Part shown: positions 63,158-64,000 of the stretch, one piece after another | Layout: each line of letters opens with the position of its first letter | Position numbering within the stretch: position 1 is the stretch's first letter | Source of the DNA: Maylandia zebra | Lineage: Eukaryota; Chordata; Actinopteri; Cichliformes; Cichlidae | Length of the DNA stretch: 64,000 bases | Assembly (NCBI RefSeq): GCF_041146795.1 | Contig: NC_135168.1 | Coordinates: forward strand, 41,849,870-41,913,869 | Reading direction: 5' to 3' | Made by a program: the position numbers and the translations under genes | Notes under the pieces: model-generated | The model's database searches: none | What the model was told of the DNA's origin: nothing | The model's input: only the letters and a program-made list of their open reading frames with translations

Positions 63158-64000
63158 GTGGGTGTGTGTTATAGGAATGTAAACAATACCGTATTTTTTT
63201 TCTACAACAAAAGCTGTAACGGAGTTTGTCTGAGGAGGAAGACGGTTGTACCATTTTGATCCAGCGGTTATCATCTCCATGACTGTTTCAGCCTGTCTTT
63301 GTAGGTCATTTAGCTGAATGGCTACATGCACCGGAGCAAAGTAGTAACTGCGAAGATATTTACATTATTCACTTTCTAAACTCGTTAAATGTAGCAGGAG
63401 TGGGCGCGCTGACCTTTCTGACCATGTTTATTATGCAACGACTCATTAAATGGGTCATTATTATTACTATTCTGTTGGGTTATGAAACTTCTGAGCTTGC
63501 ACGTGCCCGAGTCCTCCTCTACTCACTCTCCTCCCACCAAGGGCATGACAGGAGGAGTTGGAGCATTAGGCATTTATAAAACAGACTTCTTTACTTCATT
63601 TTATAAGGTTATACATTAAATATGACATGTAGCACAGCTGCATCCGAAATTATTTTGTACTCGAGTTCTGTGACAAACTGGCGATCACAGTGTAAACCCC
63701 ATGTCGCCCTATTTAAGCTGGGAGTCTTACAGCCCAACTGCAATCCTGAACTGAATAAACAGAAGAAGATGGTGGATGGATGATTGCTTTATTTTTGGGC
63801 TTTTGTAAGACTCTACTAAGGCCAAAGACACCTCAGGCTAAATAAGTAGGTGGGTGGGCATAGGACCAGCATTCACCAGGAAGGGGCCTATGGTTTTATT
63901 TAACCATGGCAAGGGAAGCAACATGTGCCAGCTACTTGCAAAGGATCAAGTAAATCGATGAACTGCATGTATTTTTTCTTTTGGGAAACTGACTTCTTTT
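63158..64000. other. Flank of the duplicate selenoh exon; no other gene seen
   Basis: Up to about 63510 it shows scattered similarity to selenoh intron 1. The rest is unique-looking and has no supported exon. Confidence 0.4.

Overview
This window is vertebrate nuclear DNA, almost certainly from a spiny-rayed (percomorph) teleost fish. Genes are split by GT-AG introns. The space between genes is AT-rich and full of fish-type transposon relics: Tc1-like, hAT, tRNA-derived SINEs, LINE tails and one solo LTR. Four genes are recognisable: smtnl1, slc43a3, rtn4rl2 and selenoh. Their human counterparts all lie on chromosome 11q12.1, so this looks like a conserved syntenic block. A cichlid-like source is possible, but the sequence alone does not fix the species.

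Left part (1-14.5 kb), all on the minus strand. First comes the 5' coding exon of a fish zinc-finger-type gene that runs off the left edge (1350-1644). Next is a complete five-exon smoothelin-like 1 gene (2835-5985, 445 aa). Then come two tandem copies of a gene I do not recognise (7494-9431 and 12770-14382). Each encodes a secreted, cysteine-free protein of about 405 residues, rich in Tyr, Gly, Pro, Ser and Ala, and built from 90-residue exon repeats. This pair is the most novel content of the window. It shows a recent gene-conversion or duplication block, a dead repeat exon, a chimeric repeat exon and a four-codon last exon.

Middle part (14.5-43.3 kb). A gene-poor, repeat-rich stretch is followed by complete slc43a3 (coding 25184-32951, 12 coding exons, 487 aa, preceded by a TATA promoter and a noncoding first exon). 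A second repeat-rich gap follows, with a tRNA-derived SINE, Tc1 relics and one unassigned candidate exon (42258-42378).

Right part (43.3-64 kb). Complete rtn4rl2 (43624-47996, four exons, 451 aa, GPI-type tail) is followed by a gap holding a nearly intact 1,015-bp nonautonomous hAT element with an 8-bp target duplication and a probable 768-bp solo LTR. Last comes selenoprotein H (60276-61895). Its in-frame TGA is decoded as selenocysteine, and a convincing form-2 SECIS hairpin lies in the 3' UTR. A decayed or partial second copy of the selenoh 5' end sits 2.9 kb downstream.

The genes are not an operon. They are independent vertebrate genes for muscle contractility (smtnl1), nucleobase transport (slc43a3), axon-growth signalling (rtn4rl2) and nucleolar redox function (selenoh). 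No CRISPR, rRNA or free-standing tRNA gene was seen.
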